64,000 nt of DNA from positions 3,844,001 to 3,908,000 of the forward strand of contig NC_063015.1 in the NCBI RefSeq assembly GCF_020509005.1, written 5' to 3'. The stretch comes from Fulvia fulva (lineage: Eukaryota > Ascomycota > Dothideomycetes > Mycosphaerellales > Mycosphaerellaceae). The translations under genes were made by a program, and so were the position numbers. Positions within the stretch are counted from its first letter, which is position 1. Each line of letters begins with the position of its first letter. Below, piece after piece: positions 12,284-25,074 of the stretch. The notes under the pieces were generated by a model. That model made no database searches, was not told the origin of the DNA, and worked only from the letters and a program-made list of their open reading frames with translations.

Positions 12284-12601
12284 TATAGACGACCAACCAC
12301 CCTAGTAAGTAAGGGCGTACCTAGTGACCTTAGAATGGCTTACGCGTAGGTGTATATATTTGCCGGTCCGCGGGCCGTAAAATATATACTAAGATCCTAA
12401 AAGATAATAAATCTGAAAATCTTGAATTCCCGTCTTTTCACCTTATAGAGGTATTTTTTTGGTAAATCCTGCTTCCTACTAAGGTCGCCTCCTAACTATA
12501 TATATCTTAGTAGTACCCCTATACACCCCTGCTACGTAATCAACCGTTAAAAGTTAACGAGATTCGACGCGCAAATTTTAGGGGCCCTTAGCTCGTTAAT
12601 A
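12284..12601 (-). repeat. G2 3' LTR (318 bp)
   Basis: It aligns end to end with 19870-20187, with scattered differences that are mostly transitions. It lies next to the minus-strand polypurine run AATAGGGGAGGA (plus-strand 12602-12613), so it is the 3' LTR. Confidence 0.88.
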
Positions 12602-15600
12602 TATCCTCCCCTATTACGAAACTGTCCCTAGTTTCACCTCTGCTACGCTAATATAGACTAAGAAACTATACCTATAAGTTATACATAAAGAAGGCGGGTC
12701 CGGCGTCTAGTTAAGTAGTTAGTCTAGAGTTATTAAGGAGATCGTAAGTTCATTCTATAAGGGCTAAGGAGGCTAAGTTAAAGTCTAGTCTTTGTAGTAA
12801 GCCTACTCTCAAATTAAGGATATAGCCTAGAAATCGGTCAAGCACGCTAGAAACTAGGTACTAGAAGCCTAAGAAAAAGAAATAACGGAGTCCTATCCCT
12901 CCTTTAGCCTAAATCCTAGTGAATTTGGCCATCTCCTCCGTAGTAAGGTCATAAGGCCGTACCTATAGTCTCTTCGGCTCAGATTCTAGTTCCGGAAGTC
13001 TAGCGGCCCTATTAATACCTATTAGAAGTATATCGTCATCCTCTTCGTCGTTAGATCCGGACGTATTAGGTCTGTTCTTATTCGGAAGATCGCCCTTTTT
13101 AACATTCTCGACATTAACCCTATCCTCTAGCGCTATAATGTCTTTAGCGTTAGGAGGATTAAGCTCCGGGTCCGGTCTTAACTATAGGATTAGCTTTAGG
13201 TTCTCTCGGGCTTATACACCCTTCAACCTCGTACTATTAAGCTCTTCGAGGACGTATATACTAAACCCCGAGTATACCTTAGCTATACAATACGGCCTAA
13301 GCTAGCGGTACCTAATTTTTCTAGATAGGTCATCCTTATATAGCTTGTCGAACTTGACTACAAGATCTCCGACCTAGAACCCCTAGAAGGTAACACTACG
13401 TTTAGTATCGAAGTATTCCTTACTTAGGGTACGAAGCCTTGCTCTTCGTAACTACAACTCCTAAAGACTTATGTCCCGCACCTATAACTAACGCGCCCGA
13501 ATAGCTAATAGCTCCTCCGTTAATCTAATAGATCCCTATTTATAGTTCGCCTATATTAGGTATTCTACCTCGATCGGGAGAATAGTACGATAGCTATATA
13601 GAACCTCCGCCGGCGTTATACCCGTGATTCTAGAAACCGTGGTTCTGTTAGCCTAAAGTACCGTAGTAATCTATCGTTCCTAGGACTTATAGGTGTTCTT
13701 AGTAAGCTTAGCTAATGTAGCTAGAATAGGTCGATGTCCTACTTCTATAGTTGTATTTAACTACGGATAGTAGGGTGAGATCCGGATGTACTTAATACCT
13801 ATACTAATAAGCATCCTCTCTACCTCCCCTTCGTTAATACTAGCGTTATTAAGCACAATCTTATAGTAGTATCTATGTCGGCTAAACACTATCTCGTATA
13901 GGAACTTAGTAATCGCCCGCGAATTTAGAGGCTTCCGTACGACCTTCGCCTTAATCTACCTACTTAGAGCTTCTCGGGCGATAAGTAAGTACCCGTTTCT
14001 ATATACGGAGACGGGATCGTAGTACCACCTTTCTCCTATAACCTACTAAGTCGATAAGTGCATTTCTCCTACTCTCTAGTTGCCTTCGCGAAAGTTATAA
14101 GAAGTATAAGTCCTTACCTAATTCGATACGTCGGAGAAGTAGCCCTCCTAGTAATACCGGCTAGTAACAAGATTATATACTAGCTCTATACTCCAGTGAC
14201 TATGCTTTTCGTGACAGTACATCACGATCTCTTTCTAAGCATTATTATCGTCTACTACTAGCTACGTCGGTGCACCCCTTCGCCGCTAATAAAACAAGAG
14301 CTTGTCTCTTAAGTAGTACCGAGGACTCTTCTTAACGAGGTTTCGATACTTAGCCCGGGTGACCCCTTCCGGTCGTGTTCGATATACTAGAATATAAGCT
14401 ATAAGCTCGGAATTATTACTATACTAGGGTTCGAGGAGGCGTTCACGCTCTAGAATAACGGGGAAAGTATTAACTAGCTCGGTATAACGGAAGAATTTGT
14501 CGTTAATTATCTTATTAATGTTATCGTTAGGTTCCGTAAGCTCCTTAGCTATAGATAGTTTACGAGACAGTACATCCGGTCCGGAGTACTTCTTCCTATC
14601 GATATACCTTACTTTAAAGGTAAATAGCCGGATCTAAGTAACCTACCTTACTATTATAGAGTTTAGAATGTCGGATACTAGCCGATTCAACTACTATACT
14701 AGCGTTTTAGTATTAACTTCGAGGATGAAGTCTACTCCTACGAGGTAGCGCTATACCTTCTTAAGGCCCTTTAGCACTCCGAGGCAATCCTACTTTCCTA
14801 TATCGTACTTAGCCTCGTTTACGTTCTAGGTGCCGCTCTTATACCTTACCGGGTGCCTTTGTCGAGTATTATCTAGTAATTCCTACGATATTATACAACC
14901 CTACCTAATACTACTCGTATTAATAGAAACGAAGATCCTACTAGCTCCTAGGGCGTAGGAGATAGTTACTAACGCTAGTACTGTCACTAAGAATCTTACT
15001 AGGTTCTCTTTCGAGAACTACTTATTCTTAGTCTAGACAAACTCGACGTCCTTCCTTAAAAGCTTATATATTAGCCGAGCGACGATCACGAACTAGGGGA
15101 CCTAAATCCGGAAGTAAATATAGATCCTAATATAAACTCGAACGTCCTTTACGTACTTTAGGGTTAGCTAGTTCAAGATCTTAGCTACTACCTTAGGATC
15201 TAGATAGCGGCCGCTCGGGCTAGTAATATAGCCTACGATCTTTAGGGTCTTATAAAGCCACTACGACTTCTCCCCTACGACTACCGCTCCGGCCCTCTCT
15301 AGGTCCGTAAGAACAAGATTAAGGGATATAATATGTTCTACGACCTATCGTCAAAGGCTAGGCTCTACCTTAGCGTCACTATAGTCCTTAGTAGGACCTT
15401 TTACGCCGATATCGTTAAGAAATAGTTTTGCTCGGTAAGAAATATAGTCTATTAACACCTTGTTTACTGCCCGTACGAACTAAGCAACTAAGTTCGTCGT
15501 ACCCTATAGTAACGTTATATACCGTATAAGCCTAAGAGGCGTCATAAAGGCCGTCAAGTCTCGGCTGCTTTCGTTAAGCGTAATCTAGTCGTACCCCGAA

Positions 15601-16690
15601 AACAAGTCTACTAAAGAGGCCACTCTATACCTAGTAAAGTCTTCCGAGAACCCGTCTGTATCTAGGGGAATGTTCGTATCCCTTATCGTTATCTCGTTTA
15701 CGAGTATAGCGGAGTTGATTAACCTATATAGTATAGCTTTACTATTTAGCTCGACCTTCTTCGCTACTAAGAACTAAGCATTCGTATAAGCACCTTGACT
15801 ATACTTAAGAATTCTGTTCTTAATTCGAGCGCGGATTATCTATTCTATAATCGCTCGTAAGCTTAGGTATAACCGAATATTCCGCGCCTACTACGGTTTG
15901 TACGTAATCGTTATGATCTTCTAAGGAGGCATAACATTATGTCTAATCTGCCGTATATAGCTAAAATCCTACGCTAGGACACCTTCTCGGTTAAAGAGCA
16001 TTTCTTTAAACATTTGTCTTTCCTTAGCCGAGAGAGCGATACTAACCTTAATACTAGCGAGCCTTTTAGGTATAATCCTCGAGCCGCGCTCGATACTAGA
16101 GAACTTTTTAATAAGATACCTCCTATCGAACGGGCCTTGCCCTACTAGTATTAGAGATTCCTAGTAAAGGGCCTTCCGCTTCTAATCTATATCACTATCT
16201 ACTTTCGACTAAGGCCTCTTGTAAACGCTCGCGTTAACCGGTCTTTTCTTATTAGCTTTACGCTTGTATATAGTAAACATATACGGCATCCTAATACCGG
16301 GTCTATATAACCCTACGTCTCGTTTCTAAGCCTACCTATTGATCTGGCCCTGTTTTAGGATCTCCGTACACTAGTCGCCCTATACGGAGTACATATTTGT
16401 AATGACCTACTCTCCTAGAGCGTTAGTAGTCACCTTAGCGCTTAAGTATTAGCGGTTCCCTAGTAGTCCTAGTAATTTCTTCGAATACGGGCTAAGGTCG
16501 AGGACATCTTCTCTTTGTTATAATACGGGGCCGCGGTAATTCTTAAAGTAGTCGAAGACAGTCGTGTCTATAGGCTTAGGCTTTAGCTTCGTTATGCCTT
16601 CTTGTCGATGTCGACGCGCCGTATTATTAGAACACTCCGCCCCTAATATATTTACTAAGGTCTCCCCGACTAGACTCGAAAAGCGGACTT
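12602..16690 (-). pseudogene. G2 pol region (RT, RNase H, integrase), broken
   Basis: On the minus strand, 15,650-15,380 reads as reverse transcriptase: DLFSGYD, then ESSRDLTAFMTPLRLIRY, then FLNDIGVKGP, where FLDD is the expected catalytic box and the Asp-to-Asn change fits RIP. RNase H and integrase should follow towards 13 kb. Isolated readable stretches are present, but stops are dense and I do not place their borders. A short inverted-repeat module at about 16,701-16,760 lies just upstream. Confidence 0.65.
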
Positions 16691-16760
16691 GTTTCAAAAC
16701 CGGACTTCTAATACTTAACGCGGGTTAACTACCGTAATTCAACCCGCGTTAGTATTTTTC

Positions 16761-19700
16761 GAGGACTATAGAAGTTCTTAAAGAGTTTTGTACTTGTTAG
16801 TACCTATAATAGCCGTGAATATTACACTTTTACCTTTCCTACTAGCGATTGTTCCCTCCTATAATCTATCGTCGTAGTTACGGCCTATTAGTCGTACCTT
16901 CCTATACTAAGGGCGGCTAAGGATCGTAGGCGAATCTAGATTAGCGGAGATAAACATGTCGATCTAGTAGTATATACTAAACACCTAAGTATTAAGCTTT
17001 GAAATTACCCCCTTGAACTTCGCTCTTCTACCTACTCCTCGAAAGGACAAGTAGGCGCTAGGTACGATAGGCAAGCTAAACTTATATACTATCCTCGGGC
17101 TAATAATATTGACTTTAGATCCCTTATTAAGTAGGGCTCGAGTCTAACCTTTACTAGTCCTAAGCTCGGTAACTACCTAAGGGCTAGGTACTATTACAAA
17201 ATCGTCTAGTATACTAGAGAGACCGATTTTTTCAATGTTTTCGTATAACTCGGCGGTAGGGACAGCATCCTTACTATATAATATCGTTAAGAACATAACT
17301 ATAAAGCGAGCTTGATAATTATTCCGAAAGACTTCTTTATTAGCCTCTTCTTCCTCGTCTTTATAGGTAGCGACATGACTCGTACGGACTTCAGTCCCTT
17401 CTTAGCTAGCTAACTTACGGATAGTAGTAAGCTTAGACTATAGATCAGAGGTATCTACTACTCTCCTAAACAAGGCAGTTTTAAACTAGCGACTATACCG
17501 AAACTAGTGCCGGGCATTAACGTTTAGAAACGTAGTCTAAAGGATTTGATCAATCTAATAGATCACTCCCTCCTCCTTAGTAACGGGCCTATCTCCTATA
17601 CCGTACTGTCGGACGTAGTTATTAATCCTTATCGTCTTTATATTCTATAACCGTTTACGCTATACAAATAGGGCATTAATAGGCCCTACCGGCTGTTCCG
17701 AGGGCGTAGGCCTTAACTTAGCTCGAGGCTTAGGTGTCCTTCTAAGAGTCTCCTCTGACGCTACCGTTGACTAGCTTCTACTAGCCCTAGAACCGGCGTC
17801 TCTAATTATCTCTACCCCCTACTAACCGAGTTCTTCCTACCGGATCTCCTCTTCGAGTTCTTATTGTACAGCTTTAGCGGCCTCGGCTCGTACCCTTAAT
17901 GCCTATATACTAGACCTAATTCGAGGGTTCGGGTTCTTTATAATTCGTACTAGAGCTTTGCCTCGAGATTTGTTACTCTAGATTAGGTAGGCCTTAATCT
18001 TAAACTCGTCGTAGTTTATAATCCTATACCCTTATAGAGCCGGTTCTTCTTCTTCCTTAAACTAGATCTAGTAACTACTAGCGGCCGTCAGTTACTACCT
18101 AGATCTAATATCTTAAGGGCCCTATTCTATAAGGTGTTAGTTATTAGGTAGAGGTTTAGAGTAGTTAGGAAGCTTTACGCTTAAGACACTAGTATAATCT
18201 CGACCTATCTATTGTTTCCGAAGCGTAGGGATTTTTATGTCCTTATTAAATAGAATCGGGCTATAGTGTTCCTTAAGCTACGGAAGTATATAAAGGAGCT
18301 TAGGTTTGCTATAGTCCTATCGGAAGTTAAACTTAGGGGGATTTAGATCGGTCTTCTTTCCTAGGTACTACTAGTTGTTCGTCGCTAAAAAGACATACCC
18401 TTATAAGACGAGGAATAGTATCGCGGGGCACCTATTAGCCTAATTTTCCGTACTGCTATAGTTATAATAGCACCTATTAAGTACTTTAGACTACTCGCGG
18501 TTCTATAACTACGGGTACTATATTAAGTAAACCTATAGTTTAGGCACGCGATCGGGGCTTTCTAGTTATATAGACCTTTGATTTTCACTAGGGTTAAAGG
18601 ATCTAACCTCCGCCGCGCGACCTCGTTAGTAAGCCCGAATACTCATTTCTACTATTTTCTAAATAAGGTCATCGTCGATAGTAGCGGAAACAGCTAGTTT
18701 ATTAAGTATATTAATCTTAGGGATTAAGCGCGGTATCTGCTTTATAACTGACCGATAGAGCTACGGTAAAGTAAGTAGAAAGTCCGTATATACGGCCTTC
18801 TATCCTTCTTTACTATTAGCGATAATTATCGCCTCGTCTAGTATCTTTTAAAAGCGCCGAAACTTCTTAGGCTGCTTCGGATAGAGCCTACATTTCTTAT
18901 AAACTGCCTTAGCAACTGACTCTAGGAGCCCCTGAAGTAGAAGACGGCTACGGGAGCTATTATCGAGGTCTTCGGGATCAATTAGGTCACTAGAGGCTAT
19001 AAAGAGACGGATAAACTCCTTTATATCCTATTCCTTAGGGCCTTTCCCTTACTCGGCCCGGACTATCTCTTCTAGATATTCTCGACTTCCTAATATCAAA
19101 TAGGTATCAAATCTCGAAAATTCAGCTAAGAAGGACCTCCTAAAGGTACTCCGCCTTACTTACTACCCCTCTAACCTCATTACTAAACGTCGGATAGTAG
19201 TCTCGTAGTTACGCTCGAAACGACCCTAGAAGTTGTCTTTCTTAATTAATAGCCTTAGTGGATACTAGTCTATAAGATCATTGAACCTCTCCTAGAATTC
19301 AGTAGCGTTCCTACTATTAAAGAGGGGGTTTTCCGGACTCTCTAGAGTAGGGAAGCGAGGTCCTACATTTTCTATAGTAATAGTAAGACGGCTAAACAAT
19401 GCTACTATCGCTTCCGGACTATAGGGCATGCCTAACGTTATAGTGCCCTTATTTGAGCTATTCTCTTCTTAGTCATTTCGTCGTACTCTTTCCTTACCCT
19501 TATTAGACCCTAAAGCCTCCGGGGTGTTATCTTCGTCACTATCCGAGTCTTCTATCCCTTCTAGGATTGTGGCCTCCCTATAAGGCCTATAGGCCTTCGT
19601 TAGACTTTCTAGTAACTCTTAGCTAGCTCTAATACTAGTAAACGACTCGAACCTCGATAAAGATATAACTGAAACTTATGACCCTATTCGTAACCGTAGC

Positions 19701-19869
19701 CTTGCTCGTAACGTTATACTTGCTTTGTTTATTACTAAGAGCCTTGACCTTAGGTGCCTTAATACCTTAAGATTTCGACTTCGAGTCGACCTTAACCTTA
19801 ATTTTGCTAAGATGTGCTAATAATACCACCGGGTATATACTTGAAACCCCCCCTTATTGACTACTAAAA
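16761..19869 (-). pseudogene. G2 gag/protease region, degraded
   Basis: This is the part of G2 between the pol region and the 5' LTR, where gag and protease are expected in a minus-strand gypsy element. Stop codons are dense in all frames and I recognise no motif with confidence, so the assignment rests on position inside the element. Confidence 0.45.
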
Positions 19870-20187
19870 TATAGACGACTAACCACCCTAGTAAGTAAGG
19901 GCGTACCTAGTGACCTTGGAATAGCTTACGCGTAGGTGTATATATTTGCCGGTCCGCGGGCCGTAAAATATATACTAAGATCCTAAAAGATAATAAATCT
20001 AAAAATCTTAAATTCCCGTGTTTTCACCTTATAGAGGTATTTTTTTCGTAAATTTTGCTTCCTACTAAGGTCGCCTCCTAACTATATATATCTTAGTAGT
20101 ACCCCTATACACCCCTACTACGCAATTAACCGTTAAAGGTTAACGAGATTCGACGCGCAAATTTCAGGGGCCCTTAGCTCGTTAATA
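19870..20187 (-). repeat. G2 5' LTR (318 bp)
   Basis: Partner of 12284-12601 with the same length and ends. It is followed on the plus strand by the GTAC target duplication at 20188-20191. Confidence 0.88.
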
Positions 20188-20191
20188 GTAC

Positions 20192-22872
20192 CTAACGCAA
20201 AGTAGATACCTAGCTAGTGTTCATTATACTAGGGCCTGCCTAGCACGATATTATACTCTAGATATATAACCTAGAAGGTTCTAGTCTCCTTATAACTATT
20301 GCCGAGTGTAAGTTCTAGACTTATACGGTATTCTATTATTTCCGCGGCTGTCGAGCCGTTTACTAACCTAAGGGCTAGTAGGTTATTAAGCTTAATTAAG
20401 GGCAGATTATGTTTTTACGTATAGGAGAAGTCGACATACTTAGAATTAGTACCGTCATTAAGGAAAGTAAATACATTTTGCCTATTAGCTATCCCTAGTA
20501 TTACGAGATATAAGCTAATAATAGGGTTATATTCTATTTCTACTATTCTAAGGATATGTAATAATAGCTTAAGCCCTTCGGGTAGCTTTACTAGTAGTAC
20601 CTCTTCGTTATGTCTTATATTCTCCTTTTTATGTCTACTAGTTATTACGCTTAAGTAGTAGACTAGGCATTTTCCGCCGGTAGTATAACGGTAGTACCGC
20701 TAGCGTTAGTACCTAGACGTACTAGTATCTCGTACTCGAATAGCTCGTAAGTACGCTACTATAGGCGGTAACCGGGCTTACGACACTTCTTATAGAGGCT
20801 CTTACGTATATAGCGAGTGTTCTTAGCTTCGTCTATAGTCTTACTAAGGCTACTCTTAAATAGTTTAGGTCGGGTAGACTAAGCCTTACGGGTCGGCTTG
20901 TTAGAGCCTAAACCTACTAGCTTGTCGTCCTTATTGTCCTTATTACCGTCCTTCTTATCGTTCTTTAGCTTCTTAGAGCGTAGGTAGAGAGCGTCGAGGA
21001 TCCTAAAGTCCTTATCTACCTAATAGAGATTATTAATCATCTCTTATAACGATTCGGGACGGAAGTTAAGATACTTATTAAGATAGCGGACAGTTAGCTT
21101 ACGTTATAGGTTATCTATCGCATCTTTACCCTTAAGGCCTAGGATGTTAGTATTCTAGCGCTACTTAGGGAAGAAGGTCTAGAAGCTGTCCTTATTGTCT
21201 ATCTTAAGGTTAGTTAGGCGATTACGAGCCCTACTAATTAGGTTACGGTCTCCGTATCGCTTAGCGAGTTCCTAGATAAGGTCGTTAATGCCCTTATACG
21301 TCTTCTTACTACTAGTTAGGCTACCCGAGATAGTAGGGATCTTTAGTCTAACTAGTTCCTAAGTATTACCTAGTAAGGCTAGTAAGTCGTATACGAACTT
21401 AAGTACTACCTTCTTATTACGAAAGACCGTATAGGCGATAATAGTCTCTAACTCGGAGAAGAACTTCTCGAGGGAGGGTCTAGATAGCTTACTATCGATA
21501 GTACCGACGAACTTCTCTAGCTTATCTATACTACGCTAAGTCTTAAAAGGCTGGCTAAGGTCTAGATTGTACTTAACTAGAGACTCGAAGTCGTAGACTA
21601 GCTTCTTCTTCTTCTTAGAAGAGCGGCGATAAGTACGAGTATCGCTATCCGACTCCGAGTCCTTCTCTAACTCCTTAGATAACGGATCGGAGTCGTTACT
21701 ATTATCCTTACGTACAGACTTCTTAGCCTTCCTTCTAGTAGCACGGCGAGCTGCCTTGTCCTCCTCGTCCTTGTCACTAGCTCTATTATCATCCTTATTA
21801 TTGTCCTTAGATAGGGTTCGGCCGTTCTATAGAGCACGACGCTATAATATAGCGCGAGATAGTAAGGATCGTACTCGAGAGCGGCCTCGGCGGTCTTCGA
21901 GTTACTTCTTAAGATTATCTACCTAAGTCTACTACGACTTATTAAGATGCTTAATATCGTTCTAGTAGGTTTAAGCTTCTGTCTTATACGTATCGAGATC
22001 GAATTCGAGAGTCTTAATCTTCGAGTTATTATTAGATAACTACTAAAGTACCTCCTTAGCTTACTTCTTTAGGGTGTCGTTCTTCGCGGTAAGTATACTA
22101 ATCTCTACGGGCATTGCTATATTCGATAAGACCTTAGGTCGGGTCTTTGGGTTATCGAGTTCCTTAACTAGGGTGTCGTATTTATTACGTATCTATTAGT
22201 CGTGACTCTTCTATCTCCTAAGCTCTTGCCCTACTTTGTCTAACTACTCGTAGAGGATAGTCACTATCTATATTACGTTCCTCTATTCTTACTCGGCGCG
22301 TCGTAGGATAAAGTAGATAGCCGTAGCGGTCTCGGGCTCTACTAGGAGCTTGACGAGCTAGTCGATATCGAGTTAAAGGAGGTCGTTCGCGGGAATTCGG
22401 AGGGTTTTCGCGACTTATTATATGTCCTCGCCCTTACCTTCCTCGGTCGCGCCGTCGTCGTCGTAGTCGACTACCGCTATAGTAACGCCGTTCTCGTCTT
22501 AGATCTCGTCGTCGTTTAGAAGGTCGTATAAGTTGAACTTACTAGGTAGGTTAGTAACTAGGCGCTATAAGTTCTCTAGTTTCTACTATATAGCGTCGTT
22601 AGTAGTCTACTACTACTACTCCCACGTTTATCCTTAGGTCTATATATTGAATATAGACTCGCGCTATACTACTAGTTATATAGCTAGTAGCGAGCCTCGC
22701 TATCCTTAGAGTCGTACTATATTAGGTGCTACTTAACCTATAGTAGTCTCTTATACCGAGTCGCGCGTTTTTTTTGTCGTACGCCGCAATCTCTTATTAC
22801 GGTTGTTATTAATAATCTACGCTCTTATAGATCCCGTCGTAGCTCTTCTATAGATATAGAGACCTAGCTAAG
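20192..22872 (-). pseudogene. G1 gag and protease (broken)
   Basis: Minus-strand translation of about 20,470-20,192 matches the C-terminal half of a chromovirus aspartic protease (KHNLPLIKLNNLLALRLVNG, then YNIVLGRP, then YNEHLGIYFALGTI with one stop). Upstream, towards the LTR at 22,873, lies the gag portion, rich in charged codons but full of stops. The sequence after the LTR, where the primer-binding site should be, reads CTTAGCTAGGTCTC on the minus strand. I do not recognise the tRNA. Confidence 0.65.
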
Positions 22873-23033
22873 TGTAACGGTTTATAGTCGTATTGATATA
22901 AAGTAGCTAGGTACGTAGGAAAGAGGAGCGCGAGGTACGCCGAGGCTATATATAAGCCGGGGTGCCACGCTAGTGCGCGCGGTCACGTGACCTACGTACT
23001 AGCTAGACATTCGCTAGGCCTAGGGCCGTAATA
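22873..23033 (-). repeat. G1 5' LTR (161 bp)
   Basis: Same length as 2949-3109 and differing by a handful of mostly RIP-type changes. It ends CCGTAATA and is followed by the GGGGA duplication. Confidence 0.85.
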
Positions 23034-24945
23034 GGGGAAACCGTATTAGTAAAAACCCCTCCTCCTTCCCGCCTATCTTTTCCCCCTCGTTCTCGTCTTA
23101 GATTTCCCTTATTAAGGGTACGCTAGTATTATAGGCGTGCCCTAATAACTACCCTATCTATAACCCCTCTAACTTCCGCCTCTTATCTATCTACTCCTCC
23201 GTCTCGCTAGCTAGGCTAAACTACTAGAGGTATCCCTACTATAATATCTACCGAGAGATTTAGCGAATGTTACCTTTATCCCTAATAATTGACTTATAGT
23301 CTCTCCTCTCCGCTTAGTACCTCTAATTTCCCCTACTACTCGCCTACTACGGGCATCGTAGTAGTATAGATTCTAGGTTTTATAACAGGTAGCTATACTA
23401 GTAGGCTAGGCTTTAGATATCTAGTACGCGTCTACTAAATAGGTAGGCCCTTAATCTAATATATTCGGACCTAATTTAGATCGCTATACTTCCTTCGGCC
23501 CTTATTAGGTCCCTATATAGCTAGTAGTTATGTCTCTAGAAGGCTCGGAGTACTATCGGGCCTATTGTCTTAGGGGGCTTCCTTTTCTAGTCCTACTCCT
23601 ATAGGTAGCTCGCTATCTATTCCGCTAGGCTTTAGGTCTTAGCCTTACTCCCGCCGGTCTAGCGAGCCCTACGCTCCTCCTCTTTTCGTGCTAGCTATTC
23701 GGTACTTATCTATACGGCCGTAAAGGTAGGAAGGTTATCCTCTTTTTAGCTTATCTAATGTCCGGCCCCTCTCCGGTAGCGACTTTCTATCTTATTCTTT
23801 ACCTCCTAGATCGTAGTTTATACTAGATAATCTATCGTCTTTACCGCGTATTAAATTCTTATTCCCTAGATATATTAGCCGATTAGTAGTGTTCCCGTCT
23901 CTATTTCTACCGTGCTTATTAACGTTATCTTATATACCCCTAGTATTCTACGTAGGTTACCTACCTATATCCTCTTTAGGGGTTACTCTATCCGTTTTAG
24001 GATCGGCTTACCTACGCCTCCTATCCCCTAGATCTATACCCCGTATAATATAGCTAGTTTAACGATCGCCTTATATATTACCCTTACCTTATCGAATATT
24101 ACTCTCTATATAGACGCCGTAAGCCTCTTTATCGAGGCTTTATTAACTTACGCTCGACTCTAGGCTTTCTTAATCTATATATTCTAGCTTAGCTTCGGGT
24201 CGAGCTAGATCCCTAGTACTTATAGCTCCGCTAATAGCCTAGTCTCGTAGCCTTAGATTCTTACCGCGGCCTTTATATTAAAGTACGTTCTCGCTTTACT
24301 AAAGTATATAAGCTAGTACTTTTTAGGGGCGAACCGGGTACTATACTTCTTTACCTACTCCTCGTATTTCTTGTACCTGTCTTTAAGGAGGCGACAGTTC
24401 TCCTCTATTAAGTCTAACTAGGCTAGAATGTTTATGTCGTCTACGAATCCCGATACTAAGGTTTATAGAGAGGTAAGTAGGGGGATTAGATTAGACATAA
24501 ATATTAGAAATAGGATAGGGGAGAGAGTAGATCCCTAAGATATTCTAGCCTCTACCTTTACCGGGTCGGACGTATACCTCCCTAGGACTAGGTATATCGT
24601 CCGTTCCTAGAGAAAGGAGTAGAAGAACTTCGTTACCTACTAGGGGATGCCTTTCTCTTATAGGATATATATTAGCCTTTAGTATAAGACGTTATCGAAG
24701 GCTCCTACGATATTAAGGGATAGTAAGGACGCTACTCGGTTCCTACCGTAGTACTAGAGGGTCTAAATTTACTCCGTAATTAGCTCTATTACTATTAGTA
24801 TCGATCGCTAGCTTCTTCCCCCTATCTATATTACTAGGAGTACGTAGTTATGCTCGGCTAGCTACGTAAGTCTCTAGGCTACTATCTTCTCTAGGACCTT
24901 CCCTATTATATTTAGAAGTGCAATTAGCCTATACGATTTAAGCTA
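23034..24945 (-). mobile_element. LINE2, 3' half of ORF2 and 3' UTR
   Basis: Minus-strand translation of about 24,560-24,410 gives LINE reverse transcriptase (GSTLSPILFLIFMSNL and FVDDINILA). Just before the Fot1 insertion the box YRLIALLNIIGKVLEKIVA is read at 24,940-24,885. This is a second family, related to LINE1 but clearly distinct. The region from about 24.3 to 23.1 kb should hold the thumb and C-terminal domain and is too mutated to read well. The 3' UTR resembles that of LINE1 (GGTTTCCCC near 23,034) and continues at 2948. Confidence 0.75.
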
Positions 24946-25014
24946 ACGTACTTTACTACCGAGCGGGCTATACTACCGAGCGGGCCACTTTTGCTAAGAA
25001 CTGTACCACTTCTA
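24946..25014 (+). repeat. Left terminal inverted repeat of the Fot1-like element
   Basis: It starts ACGTACTTTACTACCGAGCG and contains the motif TACTACCGAGCGGGC twice in tandem, 2 bp apart. The right end (26743-26811) is its reverse complement with a few transitions. A doubled motif inside the repeat suggests two transposase-binding sites per end (inference). Confidence 0.85.
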
Positions 25015-25074
25015 TAGATATAGCTATATAACTACTATTATAGCGTATATTGTCTTTAAACGAGGCCAAACTGA

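Larger units (their letters stand above)
12284..20187 (-). mobile_element. Ty3/gypsy element G2 inserted in G1
   Basis: The 7.9-kb element has two 318-bp LTRs (12284-12601 and 19870-20187), each starting and ending TA on the plus strand (TG/CA before RIP), flanked by GTAC on both sides (12280-12283, 20188-20191). A purine-rich tract on the minus strand abuts 12602, setting the orientation. The pol region has a distinctive fungal gypsy reverse transcriptase near 15.4-15.65 kb. RIP is heavy, with no usable ORF. Excising G2 leaving one GTAC restores the protease-to-RT frame of G1. Confidence 0.88.
2949..23033 (-). mobile_element. Ty3/gypsy element G1, complete but split by two insertions
   Basis: Two 161-bp LTRs (TGTAACGG...CCGTAACA or CCGTAATA) flank the element, with target duplications GGAGA/GGGGA. 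Read on the minus strand, the order is 5' LTR (22873-23033), gag (about 20.5-22.8 kb), protease (about 20.2-20.5 kb), G2 insertion, reverse transcriptase and RNase H (about 12.2-10.2 kb), integrase (about 10.0-9.58 kb, LINE1 insertion, 4.57-3.2 kb), polypurine tract AAGGGGGGG at 3112-3120, and 3' LTR. Joining the sequence across each insertion restores the reading frame, which confirms that both later elements landed inside G1. All reading frames carry many RIP stops. Confidence 0.85.
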
